64,000 nt of DNA from Neoroseomonas eburnea. GTDB taxonomy: Bacteria > Pseudomonadota > Alphaproteobacteria > Acetobacterales > Acetobacteraceae. Both the position numbers and the translations under genes were made by a program. Shown one piece after another: positions 50,892 to 59,637 of the stretch. The notes under the pieces are model-generated. The model made no database searches. It saw only the letters and a list, made by a program, of their open reading frames with translations, and was not told the origin of the DNA. Where the stretch lies: positions 124,001-188,000 of the forward strand of contig NZ_JAAEDL010000008.1 of assembly GCF_018129005.1 (NCBI RefSeq), in the 5' to 3' direction. Numbering within the stretch: position 1 is the stretch's first letter; every line of letters begins with the position of its first letter.

Positions 50892-51779
50892 ATGGCAGTG
50901 GAACGGATTGCCTTCATCGGCCTTGGCGTCATGGGCGGGCCGATGTGCCGCAACCTGGCGGCCAAGCATGCGGGGGAGGTGCGCGCCTTCGACCTGAACG
51001 ACGCCGCGCGTGCGGCGCTGCAGGACAGCCGCGCGCGCGTGACGGCGGAGATCGCGGCCGTGCTGGATGGCGCCGACATCCTCCTCCTCTCCCTGCCCGG
51101 CGCGAAGCAGGTGGAGGCGGTCTGCGCGACCTTGCCGCAGACCGGCAAGCCGGGGCTGCTGGTGGTCGATCTCAGCACGACGACTGTCGCCTCGGCGCGC
51201 CGCACCGCGGCGATGCTGGACGCCGCCGGCATGGCCTTCGCGGATGCGCCCGTCGCCCGCACGCGGGAAGCCGCGGTCCGCGGCGAACTTAGTATCATGG
51301 TCGGCGCGAGCGATGAGGTATTCGCCCGAATCCGTCCGCTGCTCGGCCATATGGGCACCGACGTCACGCATTGCGGCGGCATCGGCACCGGCCAGGCCGT
51401 GAAGCTCATCAACAACGCCCTGGTCTTCGAACACGTCGCGGCACTTGCCGAGATGATGGCGATCGGGGATCGCGCCGGGGTCGATCCCGCCGTGCTGCTG
51501 GACGCCGTCTCGCGCGGATCGGGCGACAGCTTCGTGCTGCGCAACCACGGGCGGAAAGCGATGCTGCCGCGAGAATTCCCCGACCGCGCCTTCCCGTCGG
51601 ACTACGTGCTGAAGGACATCGCAGGCATGCTGGAGCTCGCCGGGGATGCCGGCGTCCCGGCACGCATCACCGAGACGGCGCGCGACTACTACGCCGAAGT
51701 CGTGCGCCGCGGCTGCGGCAGCCGCTACTTCCCGGTCGTGCTCGAGCTCATCGCGGGCCGCATGGACGACCCGACCTGA
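50892..51779 (+). CDS. 3-hydroxyisobutyrate dehydrogenase-family NAD(P)-dependent oxidoreductase
   Basis: A 295-residue beta-hydroxyacid dehydrogenase. The Rossmann motif is FIGLGVMGGPMCRNL at 8-22 and the catalytic lysine is Lys171 in GQAVKLINNAL. The substrate signature, usually DAPVSGG, reads DAPVARTRE, so specificity differs from 3-hydroxyisobutyrate or tartronate semialdehyde enzymes. The stop shares a base with the next ATG (TGATG). A branched hydroxyacid intermediate would suit the rest of the island. Confidence 0.9.
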   Translation: MAVERIAFIGLGVMGGPMCRNLAAKHAGEVRAFDLNDAARAALQDSRARVTAEIAAVLDGADILLLSLPGAKQVEAVCATLPQTGKPGLLVVDLSTTTVASARRTAAMLDAAGMAFADAPVARTREAAVRGELSIMVGASDEVFARIRPLLGHMGTDVTHCGGIGTGQAVKLINNALVFEHVAALAEMMAIGDRAGVDPAVLLDAVSRGSGDSFVLRNHGRKAMLPREFPDRAFPSDYVLKDIAGMLELAGDAGVPARITETARDYYAEVVRRGCGSRYFPVVLELIAGRMDDPT

Positions 51780-52669
51780 TGAGCGCGGCGCTGCAGGACC
51801 TGCTGCCCCTCATCTGGACAGGGGCCATCACGGGCTGCCTCTACGCGATCGGCGCGCTCGGCCTGGTCATGATCTTCAAGGCGACGCGCGTCGTGAACTT
51901 CGCCCATGGCAACATGGCAGGGCTCGCGGCCTTCGTGGTCTACGCCTTCACGGCGCATTCGGGCGGCATCGGCTGGCTCGCCGCGGTCGCTGTCGCGCTC
52001 GCGATCGTGGTCGCGCTTGCGCTGGTGACCTACGGCGTGCTCGCGCGCGTATCGGAGCGGTCCGACCTGCGCGGCACTATCGGCACGCTCGGCATCGGGC
52101 TGATCCTGCAGGGCGCGACTCAGGTCGTGTTCGGGGCGGATATCGTGAACCTCGACTTGCCGGTGCCGCGCTGGGGCACGTCTGTCGCCGGCCTGCGCAT
52201 CACCTCCTACGACGTGGCGGTGCTGGTGGTGACCGCGCTGGTCGTCGCGACACTGTTCCTCGTCATCGAGCGTACGCGGCTCGGCATCGCGTTCCGCGCC
52301 GTCTCGACCAATCCTTTCGCGAGCCGCGTCTGCGGGCTGAACCTGTTCGCCGTGCAGGGCGTCGCCTGGGGCACAGCGGCCGGGCTCGGCGTCATCGCCG
52401 CGCTGCTCATCGTGCCCACCACCTTCCTCAGCTCCACGACGGTCGCGACCTTCATGCTGCAATCCTTCGCCGCGGCGGTGCTGGGGGGCTTCTCGAGCCT
52501 GCCGGGCAGCATCCTCGGCGGGCTGGTCGTGGGAATCGCCATGAACCTGTTCAGCTACTTCGTGTCGCCCGAGCTCAACAGCACCTTCCTGCTGGTGTTG
52601 ATCCTCACAGCGCTCAATCTGTTCCCGGGCGGCATCCTGCCTCAGCGCGGCGGAGGGTCCCGTGCCTGA
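51779..52669 (+). CDS. livH: Branched-chain amino acid-type ABC permease LivH
   Basis: A 296-residue inner-membrane permease with about eight hydrophobic segments. LivH marks are GCLYAIGALGLVMIFKATRVVNFAHGNM near residue 15 and FAAAVLGGFSSLPGSILGGLVVG near 235. It pairs with LivM as the channel. It ends in an eight-base overlap with LivM (GTGCCTGA). The gene symbol denotes family; the substrate is probably not leucine here. Confidence 0.92.
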   Translation: MSAALQDLLPLIWTGAITGCLYAIGALGLVMIFKATRVVNFAHGNMAGLAAFVVYAFTAHSGGIGWLAAVAVALAIVVALALVTYGVLARVSERSDLRGTIGTLGIGLILQGATQVVFGADIVNLDLPVPRWGTSVAGLRITSYDVAVLVVTALVVATLFLVIERTRLGIAFRAVSTNPFASRVCGLNLFAVQGVAWGTAAGLGVIAALLIVPTTFLSSTTVATFMLQSFAAAVLGGFSSLPGSILGGLVVGIAMNLFSYFVSPELNSTFLLVLILTALNLFPGGILPQRGGGSRA

Positions 52670-53648
52670 CGGCATGAGCGTCGCCGAAGCCCGGCCCGGA
52701 GCCCGCGCGCGGTCGCTCGGTGCGTTGCCGCGCGACGGCCTGCTGCTTGTGCTGCTCGCAATTGTACCCAGTATGCTGGGCGGCTTCTGGATCTACGGCA
52801 TCGGCGTCTGCATGGCGAACGCCGTCGCGGTCCTCTCGGTCAGCTTCCTGCTGCGCTACGGCGGCGAGGTATCGATCGGGCAGAGCTTCTTCCTCGCGCT
52901 CGGTGCCTACTGCGTCGCGATGATGGAGCGCGAAGTCGGCGTTTCCGTCGTCGTTTCCCTGCCGGTGGCGGCAGTCGTGGGGGTGGTGCTCGGGCTCGCC
53001 TTCGCCTGGCCGTCGCGGGCACTCTCGGGCATCTATCTCGCGGTTGCGACCATGGCGTTGGCACTCGCTGTGCCGGAGCTGATCCTGCTGCTCGGTCCGG
53101 TCGCCGGTGGCTATGAAGGCCTCTACGTGTCGCGGGCCCCGCTCGTCGGCGTGTCTGTCGATCTGCAGCGCTACTACCTTCCGCTCGTCGCGCTGGCTGC
53201 GGTCGTGCTGCTGCTCGCCCATTTCCGCCGGTCGCGTCAGGGGCTGGCGTTGCTGACCGCTCGCGACCATCCCCGCGCCGCCGAGGCCTTCGGCTTCTCC
53301 CGCGGCTATGCGCGGCTTGCGGCCTTCGCCATCAGCGCGGGCATCGCGGCGATCGGCGGTGCGTTGCTCGCCTTCGCGGCCTCGACGGTCTCGCCGAACA
53401 GCTACACGCTATGGACGGCGATCTATCTGCTTGTCGGCTCGGTGGTCAGTCTCGGCTCCCTTGGCCTCTTCGGGGCGCTGGTTGGTGGCGCCTTCATCAC
53501 ACTGGTTCCGCAGGTGCTTGCGTCCTGGGGCGACTGGGTGCCGATCCTCTACGGCCTCGCGCTGCTGGTTGTGGTCGTTCTCGGCGACCGTCCGGCGGAA
53601 GCCCTGACGAAGCTGCGTAAGCGGCTGGCGGGAGGGCGCGGTGGCTGA
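52662..53648 (+). CDS. livM: Branched-chain amino acid-type ABC permease LivM
   Basis: A 328-residue permease with LivM landmarks: YGGEVSIGQSFFLALGAYCVAMM, RALSGIYLAVATMALALAVPELI, and VSLGSLGLFGALVGGAFITLVPQ. The GTG start at 52662 overlaps the LivH stop; ATG 52674 is an alternative start. The next gene starts in its last eight bases (GTGGCTGA). Confidence 0.9.
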   Translation: MPDGMSVAEARPGARARSLGALPRDGLLLVLLAIVPSMLGGFWIYGIGVCMANAVAVLSVSFLLRYGGEVSIGQSFFLALGAYCVAMMEREVGVSVVVSLPVAAVVGVVLGLAFAWPSRALSGIYLAVATMALALAVPELILLLGPVAGGYEGLYVSRAPLVGVSVDLQRYYLPLVALAAVVLLLAHFRRSRQGLALLTARDHPRAAEAFGFSRGYARLAAFAISAGIAAIGGALLAFAASTVSPNSYTLWTAIYLLVGSVVSLGSLGLFGALVGGAFITLVPQVLASWGDWVPILYGLALLVVVVLGDRPAEALTKLRKRLAGGRGG

Positions 53649-54414
53649 GGCAGCGACCCTTGCGGCCGAACGGATCTCGCTCGCCTTCGGCGGGCATCGC
53701 GTCCTCAGCGATGTCAGCCTCGACTTCCGTGCCGGCCAGGTTACCGGGCTGATCGGGCCCAACGGCGCGGGCAAGACCAGCCTGTTCAACTGCCTGACCG
53801 GCCTCTACCGGCCGCAGGAAGGGACGATCGCGCTGGGCGACATGCGGCTCGAGGGCCTCGCACCCGCGCGGCGGGCGCGAGAGGGCCTGGCGCGGAGCTT
53901 CCAGCATGTCGCGCTGTGCCCCGACCTCAGCGTGATCGAGAATGTGATGTTCGGCCGGGCGCGCCTCGGCCGTTCGGGCTGGGCCAGTGCTTTCCTGCCA
54001 CTGCCGCGCGGCCGGGCGGAGGCGGCAGACGCGCGCGCCACGGCCGAAAGGATCCTCGCCCGGCTGGGTCTCGCAGCCTTCGCCGACGACATGCCGGCCA
54101 GCCTACCACCGGGCACTCAGCGCATGGTCGAGATCGCGCGCGCCATCGTCGCGGACCCTCGCGTGCTGCTGCTCGATGAACCCGCCGCCGGCCTCAACGC
54201 GGCCGAGACGCGGCACCTGACCGAGGCCCTCCGCGCCCTCGCCGGCCCCGACCTCGTGATGGTGGTGGTGGAGCACGACATGGACCTCATCATGGAGGTC
54301 TGCGACCGCATTCACGTGCTGAACTTTGGCCGCCTGATCGCCTCCGGCACGCCGGCGGAAATCCGCGCGGACCCGGAAGTGGTACGCGTCTATCTCGGTG
54401 ATCCCGATGACTGA
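53641..54414 (+). CDS. livG: Branched-chain amino acid-type ABC ATPase LivG
   Basis: A 257-residue ATPase starting with GTG. Walker A is GPNGAGKTS, Walker B is VLLLDEPAAGLN and the switch His is in VVVEHDMDLIMEVCD. The usual LSGGQ-type signature reads LPPGTQRMVEIARA, as in other LivG proteins. LivG and LivF form the heterodimeric motor. Codons overlap with LivM before and LivF after. Confidence 0.93.
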   Translation: MAEAATLAAERISLAFGGHRVLSDVSLDFRAGQVTGLIGPNGAGKTSLFNCLTGLYRPQEGTIALGDMRLEGLAPARRAREGLARSFQHVALCPDLSVIENVMFGRARLGRSGWASAFLPLPRGRAEAADARATAERILARLGLAAFADDMPASLPPGTQRMVEIARAIVADPRVLLLDEPAAGLNAAETRHLTEALRALAGPDLVMVVVEHDMDLIMEVCDRIHVLNFGRLIASGTPAEIRADPEVVRVYLGDPDD

Positions 54415-55144
54415 GCTGCTGCGCATCGAGGACTTGGCCGTTAGCTACGGCCCGTCGCCGGCGGTGTCCGGCATCTCACTCTCCGTGCCCGATCGCGGGA
54501 CGGTGGCGTTGCTCGGGGCCAATGGCGCGGGCAAGTCGACCGTGCTGAAGGCGATCGCGGGCCTCGTGCCGAAGTCAGCGGGGCGCGTGCTGCTCGCCGG
54601 CGAGGATGTCACCGCGACGGACACGCGGCACCTGGTTCACGCCGGCGTCGTCTATGTGCCCGAGGGGCGGGAGATCGTGCCGAACCTCTCGGTCGACGAG
54701 AACCTCGTGCTCGGCGGTTTTCACCTGGATGGCGCGACGCGCCGGCAGCGGCGCGACATGGTGCTCGGCATCTTCACCGAGATCGCCAGCCGCGCCTTGA
54801 GCCCGGCTTGGCGGCTGAGCGGCGGCGAGCAGCAGATGCTCGCGATCGGCCGCGCGCTGATGGCCGGCCCGCGGCTGTTGCTGCTGGACGAGCCCTCGCT
54901 CGGCCTCGCGCCCCTGCTGGTGCGAAGGGTCTTCGACCGTCTCGCCGCGATCCGGGCCGAGACGGGTCTGGCCATCGTGTTGGTCGAACAGAACTTCCGC
55001 ATGACCGTGCGCGTCGCCGACACTGTCCACTTCCTGCGGGGCGGCCGGCTGCTGGGTAAGCGCGACGCCGTCGAGCTACGCAATCCCGCCGCGATGGATG
55101 AGGCGATCGCTGCCTATCTCGGCGCCGGCGCCTCGGCGGCCTGA
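54407..55144 (+). CDS. livF: Branched-chain amino acid-type ABC ATPase LivF
   Basis: A 245-residue ATPase. Walker A is GANGAGKST, the signature is LSGGEQQMLAIGRAL, Walker B is LLLLDEPSLGLAP, and EQNFRMTVRVAD follows. The ATG at 54407 begins within the LivG stop region (ATGACTGA). A GTG at 54398 is in frame but less likely. It completes the importer. Confidence 0.93.
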   Translation: MTELLRIEDLAVSYGPSPAVSGISLSVPDRGTVALLGANGAGKSTVLKAIAGLVPKSAGRVLLAGEDVTATDTRHLVHAGVVYVPEGREIVPNLSVDENLVLGGFHLDGATRRQRRDMVLGIFTEIASRALSPAWRLSGGEQQMLAIGRALMAGPRLLLLDEPSLGLAPLLVRRVFDRLAAIRAETGLAIVLVEQNFRMTVRVADTVHFLRGGRLLGKRDAVELRNPAAMDEAIAAYLGAGASAA

Positions 55145-55157
55145 GGGGAGACATCCG

Positions 55158-56087
55158 ATGGAACTGAAGGGGCGGGAGATCGCGCGGGGACTGCGCTTCC
55201 CGGAAGGGCCAGTATGTCTGCCGGACGGCAGCGTGCTGGTCGTGGAGATCGAAGGCGGCACCCTCACGCGCATCTCGTCCAGCGGGGCGAAGGAGGTCGT
55301 CGCGCAGCTCGGCGGTGGGCCGAACGGCGCGGCACTTGGGCCCGATGGCAAGATCTATGTCTGCAACAACGGCGGCTTCCGCTGGCTCGAGCAGCAGGAC
55401 GGCTACCTCCGGCCGCTCGGCATCGCCGAGGACTACGACGGCGGCCGGATCGAGCGCGTGGACCTCGCCACCGGCAAGGTCGAGCTGCTCTACCGTGACT
55501 GCGACGGCCGTCCGCTTTGCGGCCCGAACGACCTGGTCTTCGATGGCCAGGTGGGCTTCTGGTTCAGCGACCTCGGCAAGGTGCGGGCGCGCAGCATGGA
55601 TCGCGGTGCGGTCTACTATGCGCGCATGGATGGCAGCGCCATCCGCGAGGCGATCTTCCCCGTGCTGACGCCGAACGGCGTGGGCCTGTCGCCCGACGGC
55701 CGCACGCTCTATGTCGCCGAAACCGAGACGAGCCGCCTCTGGGCCTATGAGGTGACGGCGCCGGGTGTGGTGAAATTGGAGCCCTGGCCAGCGCCGAATG
55801 GCGGGAGGCTTCTCTTCGGGGCGCCGGGGTACCAGCGCTACGACTCCCTTGCGGTCGAGGCGGGCGGCAACATCTGCGTGGCGACGTTGGTGCGCGGCGG
55901 CATCAGCGTCATTTCGCCGGATGGCGCGCTGCTCGAATTCCACGAGGCGCCGGAGGCCTACTGCACCAACATCTGCTTCGGCGGGCAGGACCGGCGGACC
56001 GCCTTCATCACTCTCTCGGGCACGGGGCGGCTGATCGCGGTGGAGTGGCCTCGCGCCGGCCTCCGGCTGCATGACGGGCCGGGCTGA
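55158..56087 (+). CDS. SMP-30/gluconolactonase-like beta-propeller hydrolase
   Basis: A 309-residue SMP-30/gluconolactonase/LRE-like protein. Metal-ligand motifs are GLRFPEGPVCLPDG (Glu near 16), CGPNDLVFD and LTPNGVGLSPDGRTLYVAET. No signal peptide is seen. The family hydrolyses lactones; the substrate is probably a lactone formed from the island's hydroxyacid intermediate. GAGGGGAG precedes ATG 55158. It is the last rightward gene, 15 bases before a convergent stop, with no terminator hairpin visible. Confidence 0.88.
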   Translation: MELKGREIARGLRFPEGPVCLPDGSVLVVEIEGGTLTRISSSGAKEVVAQLGGGPNGAALGPDGKIYVCNNGGFRWLEQQDGYLRPLGIAEDYDGGRIERVDLATGKVELLYRDCDGRPLCGPNDLVFDGQVGFWFSDLGKVRARSMDRGAVYYARMDGSAIREAIFPVLTPNGVGLSPDGRTLYVAETETSRLWAYEVTAPGVVKLEPWPAPNGGRLLFGAPGYQRYDSLAVEAGGNICVATLVRGGISVISPDGALLEFHEAPEAYCTNICFGGQDRRTAFITLSGTGRLIAVEWPRAGLRLHDGPG

Positions 56088-56102
56088 TCCTGGCGCCCAT
56101 CG

Positions 56103-56684
56103 TCACGCTGCGAAGTCGACCTCCGCGGCGGGCTGGACCTTCGCGAAGCGCTTGACGCAGAAGAGCGCGCTGCGGTGTTCCTCGTCCGTCGCACCCGCGC
56201 AGCAGTCTTCCACAACCACTGCCTCGTAATCCCGATCATGCGCCTCCCGCGCGCCGGTGTGGACTACGCCGTTGGTTGAAACGCCGGTGAGGTAGAGCCG
56301 CTGCGCCCCGAGGGCACGCAGCGTCGGTTCGAGGGAGGTGCCGTAGAAGGGGCTGACGCGGTGCTTGACGATGTCGAGGTCGCCCTCCAGTGGGGCGATC
56401 GCCGCATGCACCTCAGTTCCCCAGGTGCCGAGCTTGAAGATCCCGCGGCTGCGCGCCCCTGAGAAGACCGGGGAGTTCGGCGGGCATTGCACGTAGTCGG
56501 GCGAGAAGCCCACGCGTACATAGCCGACGCGGACCTCAGCCGCGCGCGCCCTGGCGATCAGCTCCGCCGTTCGCTCGAGGATCTTCTCCCGCGCGATGGT
56601 CGGCGCATAGGTCGCGCCATTGGGACCGTCCGGATGGATCAGGTCGTTCATCATGTCCATGACGAGCAGGACGGATCGGCTCAC
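56103..56684 (-). CDS. Isochorismatase-fold hydrolase without the catalytic Cys
   Basis: A 193-residue isochorismatase/cysteine-hydrolase-fold protein. Asp10 (LLVMDMMND) and Lys107 (IVKHRVSPFYGT) of the triad are present, but the nucleophile position in LTGVSTNGVVHTGAREA is Val140 (codon GTA), not Cys. True isochorismatases also lack the Cys and hydrolyse a vinyl ether with Asp and Lys, so hydrolysis is not ruled out. A nicotinamidase or N-carbamoyl-type activity is unlikely. It lies 21 bases after the GntR gene and is probably co-transcribed with it. Confidence 0.83.
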   Translation of the reverse strand: MSRSVLLVMDMMNDLIHPDGPNGATYAPTIAREKILERTAELIARARAAEVRVGYVRVGFSPDYVQCPPNSPVFSGARSRGIFKLGTWGTEVHAAIAPLEGDLDIVKHRVSPFYGTSLEPTLRALGAQRLYLTGVSTNGVVHTGAREAHDRDYEAVVVEDCCAGATDEEHRSALFCVKRFAKVQPAAEVDFAA

Positions 56685-56705
56685 GGTCGGTCTCCTTGAC
56701 GGTAG

Positions 56706-57380
56706 TCAGTCGCTCGGTGCGGTGCCCGGGGCGTTATCGTCCTGCCGGGCCTTGAGCATGTCATTGAGTTCGCTCCAGCCGGCCTCGATGTGGCGGCGGA
56801 GGCAGAGCATCGCCCCGGCGACATCGCCCTCGATCATGCAGCGGAGGAGTTCGGCGTGTTCCTCCGCCGCGCGTTCCGCGCGGCCGCCGATGCGGTTGAT
56901 GATGTCGAAGGGGTAGCGGGCCCAGAGAATCTGTACGAAGTGCAGCGTCTGCGGCGCCTTGGCCGCGTCGTACATGCGGCGATGGAAGCGGTAGTTCGCC
57001 CCACGGGCGGCGGCGCTGTCCTTCTGCGCGGCGGCCATGGCGAATTCGTCGGCGAGCTTACGGATCTCCTGCAGGTCGTGCGTCGTCGCACGCTCGACCG
57101 CATAGCGGACGAGCTGGCCCTCTAGCAGGATGCGCAGGTTGAGGATCTCGTTCGAGGCGCCGATGTCGAAGGGGACGACCGTCGCGCCCTTGTAGGAGCG
57201 GCTGTCAATGTAGCCCTCGGCCTCGAGCAGGCGCAGCGCCTCACGGACCGGAGTGATGCTGATCTGAAGCTGCTCCGCGATCTCGGCCTGCTTGAGCCTT
57301 GCGCCGCGCGCGAGCCGGCCTGAGAGGATGGCTTCGCGCAGGTGGTCGGCGACCTGTTCCTCTTTCGTGCGATACTCCAT
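56706..57380 (-). CDS. GntR family regulator, FCD subfamily
   Basis: A 224-residue GntR/FadR-type (FCD) regulator. The winged HTH is at 8-70 (VADHLREAILSGRLARGARLKQAEIAEQLQISITPVREALRLLEAEGYI). A helical FCD effector domain follows, with possible metal-binding His residues (FHRRMYDAAK, EHAELLRCM, LRRHIEAGW). ATG 57380 is the family start. The related box at 57446-57459, 65 bases upstream, implies autoregulation; four further copies of the box in the island are its likely targets. The effector is unknown but probably the imported acid or its CoA ester. Confidence 0.92.
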   Translation of the reverse strand: MEYRTKEEQVADHLREAILSGRLARGARLKQAEIAEQLQISITPVREALRLLEAEGYIDSRSYKGATVVPFDIGASNEILNLRILLEGQLVRYAVERATTHDLQEIRKLADEFAMAAAQKDSAAARGANYRFHRRMYDAAKAPQTLHFVQILWARYPFDIINRIGGRAERAAEEHAELLRCMIEGDVAGAMLCLRRHIEAGWSELNDMLKARQDDNAPGTAPSD

Positions 57381-57445
57381 CGAGCCTTGTCCCTTCTGGC
57401 CTCCCACTGGCCGAGGCTGAACCGGCTCGGTGATCCGATGCAGAT

Positions 57446-57459
57446 AATGCATCATACCT
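57446..57459. promoter_or_regulatory. GntR-type box, site E (TAATGCATCATACC)
   Basis: It matches the consensus at 12 of 14 positions, in the region upstream of the GntR gene. It lies in an AT-rich patch (57440-57475) including TATGAT and CATTAT on the minus strand, so it probably overlaps the regulator's own promoter. Confidence 0.55.
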
Positions 57460-57601
57460 CATTAAATGTCGAGCCGTTCCGCGACGCAACGGGACGTTTG
57501 GCACAGCCCAATCGCGCGCGGGATGCAAGACATAATCGGCTGTGGCTGCGCCTGATTACTTCGCCCGCGTAGGCCGGGCCGGGAGCCGCAGGCCGAGGGA
57601 C

Positions 57602-59626
57602 TCAGGCGCTATCTGGCCCTGCCGCGAAGGTGACGAGTTCGGTCCCTTCCTCGACCATCTCGCCGACGGCATGCATGACCTGCGCGATGGTTCCCTCCAT
57701 CGGAGCGCGAAGCGTGAGTTCCATCTTCATCGCCTCGATGACCAGCAGCGGCGCGTTCTTCGCCACGCTATCGCCGGGCGCCACGAGGATGCGTGTCACC
57801 CGTGCGGGAATCGGCGCCGTGACGCGGTCGCCACCGGCGGTTTCGACGCGCGGTGGTGCCAGGGGATCTACCTGCACCAGCGTATGGTTGCGGCCGCCAA
57901 CGATGACGGTGACCTCGGCCCCGCGGCGCGTCGCGGACAGGCGCCGCGACACGCCGTCCACTGTCAGGAGAAGTCCGTCGGGATCCTCCTCCAGGCTGGC
58001 GGAGACCGGACCGCTCGGCAGGTCCAGGCGGAAGGTGCCATCCGGCAGAGGGTGCGTCCGCAGCGCGAGTGTGACCCCATCCCCCCGGCGGAAATGCAGA
58101 TCCTGGTAGCCGTCGCCATTCATCCGCCAGGCATCCACGGCAGCCCAGGGCGACCAGGGATCGCCGCTGGCCCGCGCCGCCGACTGGATCGCAAGGTCCT
58201 GCGCCCGGACGGCGGCTAGCGCGGCGGCGGCGAGCACGACCGCCTCGTCCGCCACGGACGAAGCAGTGTCATCCGGCAGCAGACGCGCGGCATGGCGTGC
58301 GATGAAGCCTGTGTCGAGATCGGCGGTTCCGAAGGCAGGATGCGCGACGATGGCGCGCAACAGGCCGAGATTCGTTTCGAGCCCGACGACCTCGTACTCC
58401 GCCAGCGCGGCCGTCAGGCGCCGCACGGCGGCCGGACGATCCTCGCCCCAGACGATCAGCTTGGCGATCATCGGGTCGTAGTGCGGCGTGATCGCGTCGC
58501 CCTGGCGCACACCGGTGTCGACGCGCACCTTGCCTGGCACCGCGTGCGGCTGGCGCAAATGAGCGAGGCGGCCGGTGGACGGCAGGAAGTCGCGGCCCGG
58601 GTCCTCGGCATAGATGCGCGCCTCGATGGCATGGCCCCGGATCGAAAGGCCCTCAGGCGGCAGCGGCAGGCGTTCGCCGGCCGCCACACGCAACTGCCAT
58701 TCCACCAGGTCGAGGCCCGTGACCATCTCCGTCACCGGATGCTCGACCTGCAGGCGAGTGTTCATCTCCATGAAGTAGAAGGCATCGCCCTCGGCGATGA
58801 ACTCCACCGTGCCGGCGCCGACATAGCCGACCGCGCGCGCGGCCGCGACGGCAGCGTCGCCCATGGCCTGCCGGCGTGTGAGGTCCATCCCCGGTGCCGG
58901 CGCTTCCTCCAGCACCTTCTGATGGCGGCGCTGGATCGAGCAGTCACGCTCGAATAGCGAGACTGTGTTGCCCTGCGTGTCAGCGAAGACCTGGATCTCG
59001 ATATGCCGCGGCCGGGAGAGGTACTTCTCGACCAGCACCCGGTCGTCGCCGAAGGACGCGAGAGCCTCCCGTTGCGCGCCTTCCAGCGCGGGTAAGAAGT
59101 CGTTGACGGACTCGACCACGCGCATGCCCTTGCCGCCGCCGCCGGCGCTTGCCTTGATCAGCACGGGAAAGCCGATCCGTTTCGCGGCATCCATCAGCAG
59201 TGCGGGATCCTGCGCCTCACCATGGTAGCCAGGCACCAGCGGAACCCCGGACCGCTCCATCAGCGCCTTCGATTCCGCCTTCGATCCCATGGCGCGAATT
59301 GCTGACGGCGGGGGCCCGATGAAGACGATGCCGGCCTCCGCGCAGGCCTCGGCAAAGGCCGCATTCTCTGATAGGAAGCCGTAGCCAGGATGGATCGCCT
59401 CGGCGCCGGAACGCCGGGCGACGTCGATGATGCGCGGGATCGAGAGGTAGCTGTCGCGCGCCGGTGCGGCGCCAATGGGCCAGGCTTCATCGGCGAGGCG
59501 CGTGTGCCGCGCGCCAGCATCCGCCTCCGAGTAGACAGCGACGGTGGCTATGCCGAGTCGGCGCGCGGTGGCGATGATGCGGCATGCGATCTCGCCACGA
59601 TTGGCGATCAGGATCTTGCGGAACAT
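57602..59626 (-). CDS. liuD: Biotin-dependent acyl-CoA carboxylase, alpha subunit (3-methylcrotonyl-CoA type)
   Basis: A 674-residue biotin carboxylase plus biotin carboxyl carrier. The carboxylase domain starts MFRKILIANRGEIACRII and has ASAGGGGKGMRVV (ATP-grasp), ERDCSIQRRHQKVLEEAPAP and FMEMNTRLQVEHPVTE. The C-terminal biotinyl domain carries Lys634 in EAMKMEL. Size and the neighbouring LiuB- and LiuC-like genes favour methylcrotonyl-CoA carboxylase, which carboxylates 3-methylcrotonyl-CoA in leucine breakdown. Geranyl-CoA or a related branched enoyl-CoA is also possible. ATG 59626 is the family start. Confidence 0.88.
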   Translation of the reverse strand: MFRKILIANRGEIACRIIATARRLGIATVAVYSEADAGARHTRLADEAWPIGAAPARDSYLSIPRIIDVARRSGAEAIHPGYGFLSENAAFAEACAEAGIVFIGPPPSAIRAMGSKAESKALMERSGVPLVPGYHGEAQDPALLMDAAKRIGFPVLIKASAGGGGKGMRVVESVNDFLPALEGAQREALASFGDDRVLVEKYLSRPRHIEIQVFADTQGNTVSLFERDCSIQRRHQKVLEEAPAPGMDLTRRQAMGDAAVAAARAVGYVGAGTVEFIAEGDAFYFMEMNTRLQVEHPVTEMVTGLDLVEWQLRVAAGERLPLPPEGLSIRGHAIEARIYAEDPGRDFLPSTGRLAHLRQPHAVPGKVRVDTGVRQGDAITPHYDPMIAKLIVWGEDRPAAVRRLTAALAEYEVVGLETNLGLLRAIVAHPAFGTADLDTGFIARHAARLLPDDTASSVADEAVVLAAAALAAVRAQDLAIQSAARASGDPWSPWAAVDAWRMNGDGYQDLHFRRGDGVTLALRTHPLPDGTFRLDLPSGPVSASLEEDPDGLLLTVDGVSRRLSATRRGAEVTVIVGGRNHTLVQVDPLAPPRVETAGGDRVTAPIPARVTRILVAPGDSVAKNAPLLVIEAMKMELTLRAPMEGTIAQVMHAVGEMVEEGTELVTFAAGPDSA

Positions 59627-59637
59627 CGCGGCGCTCC

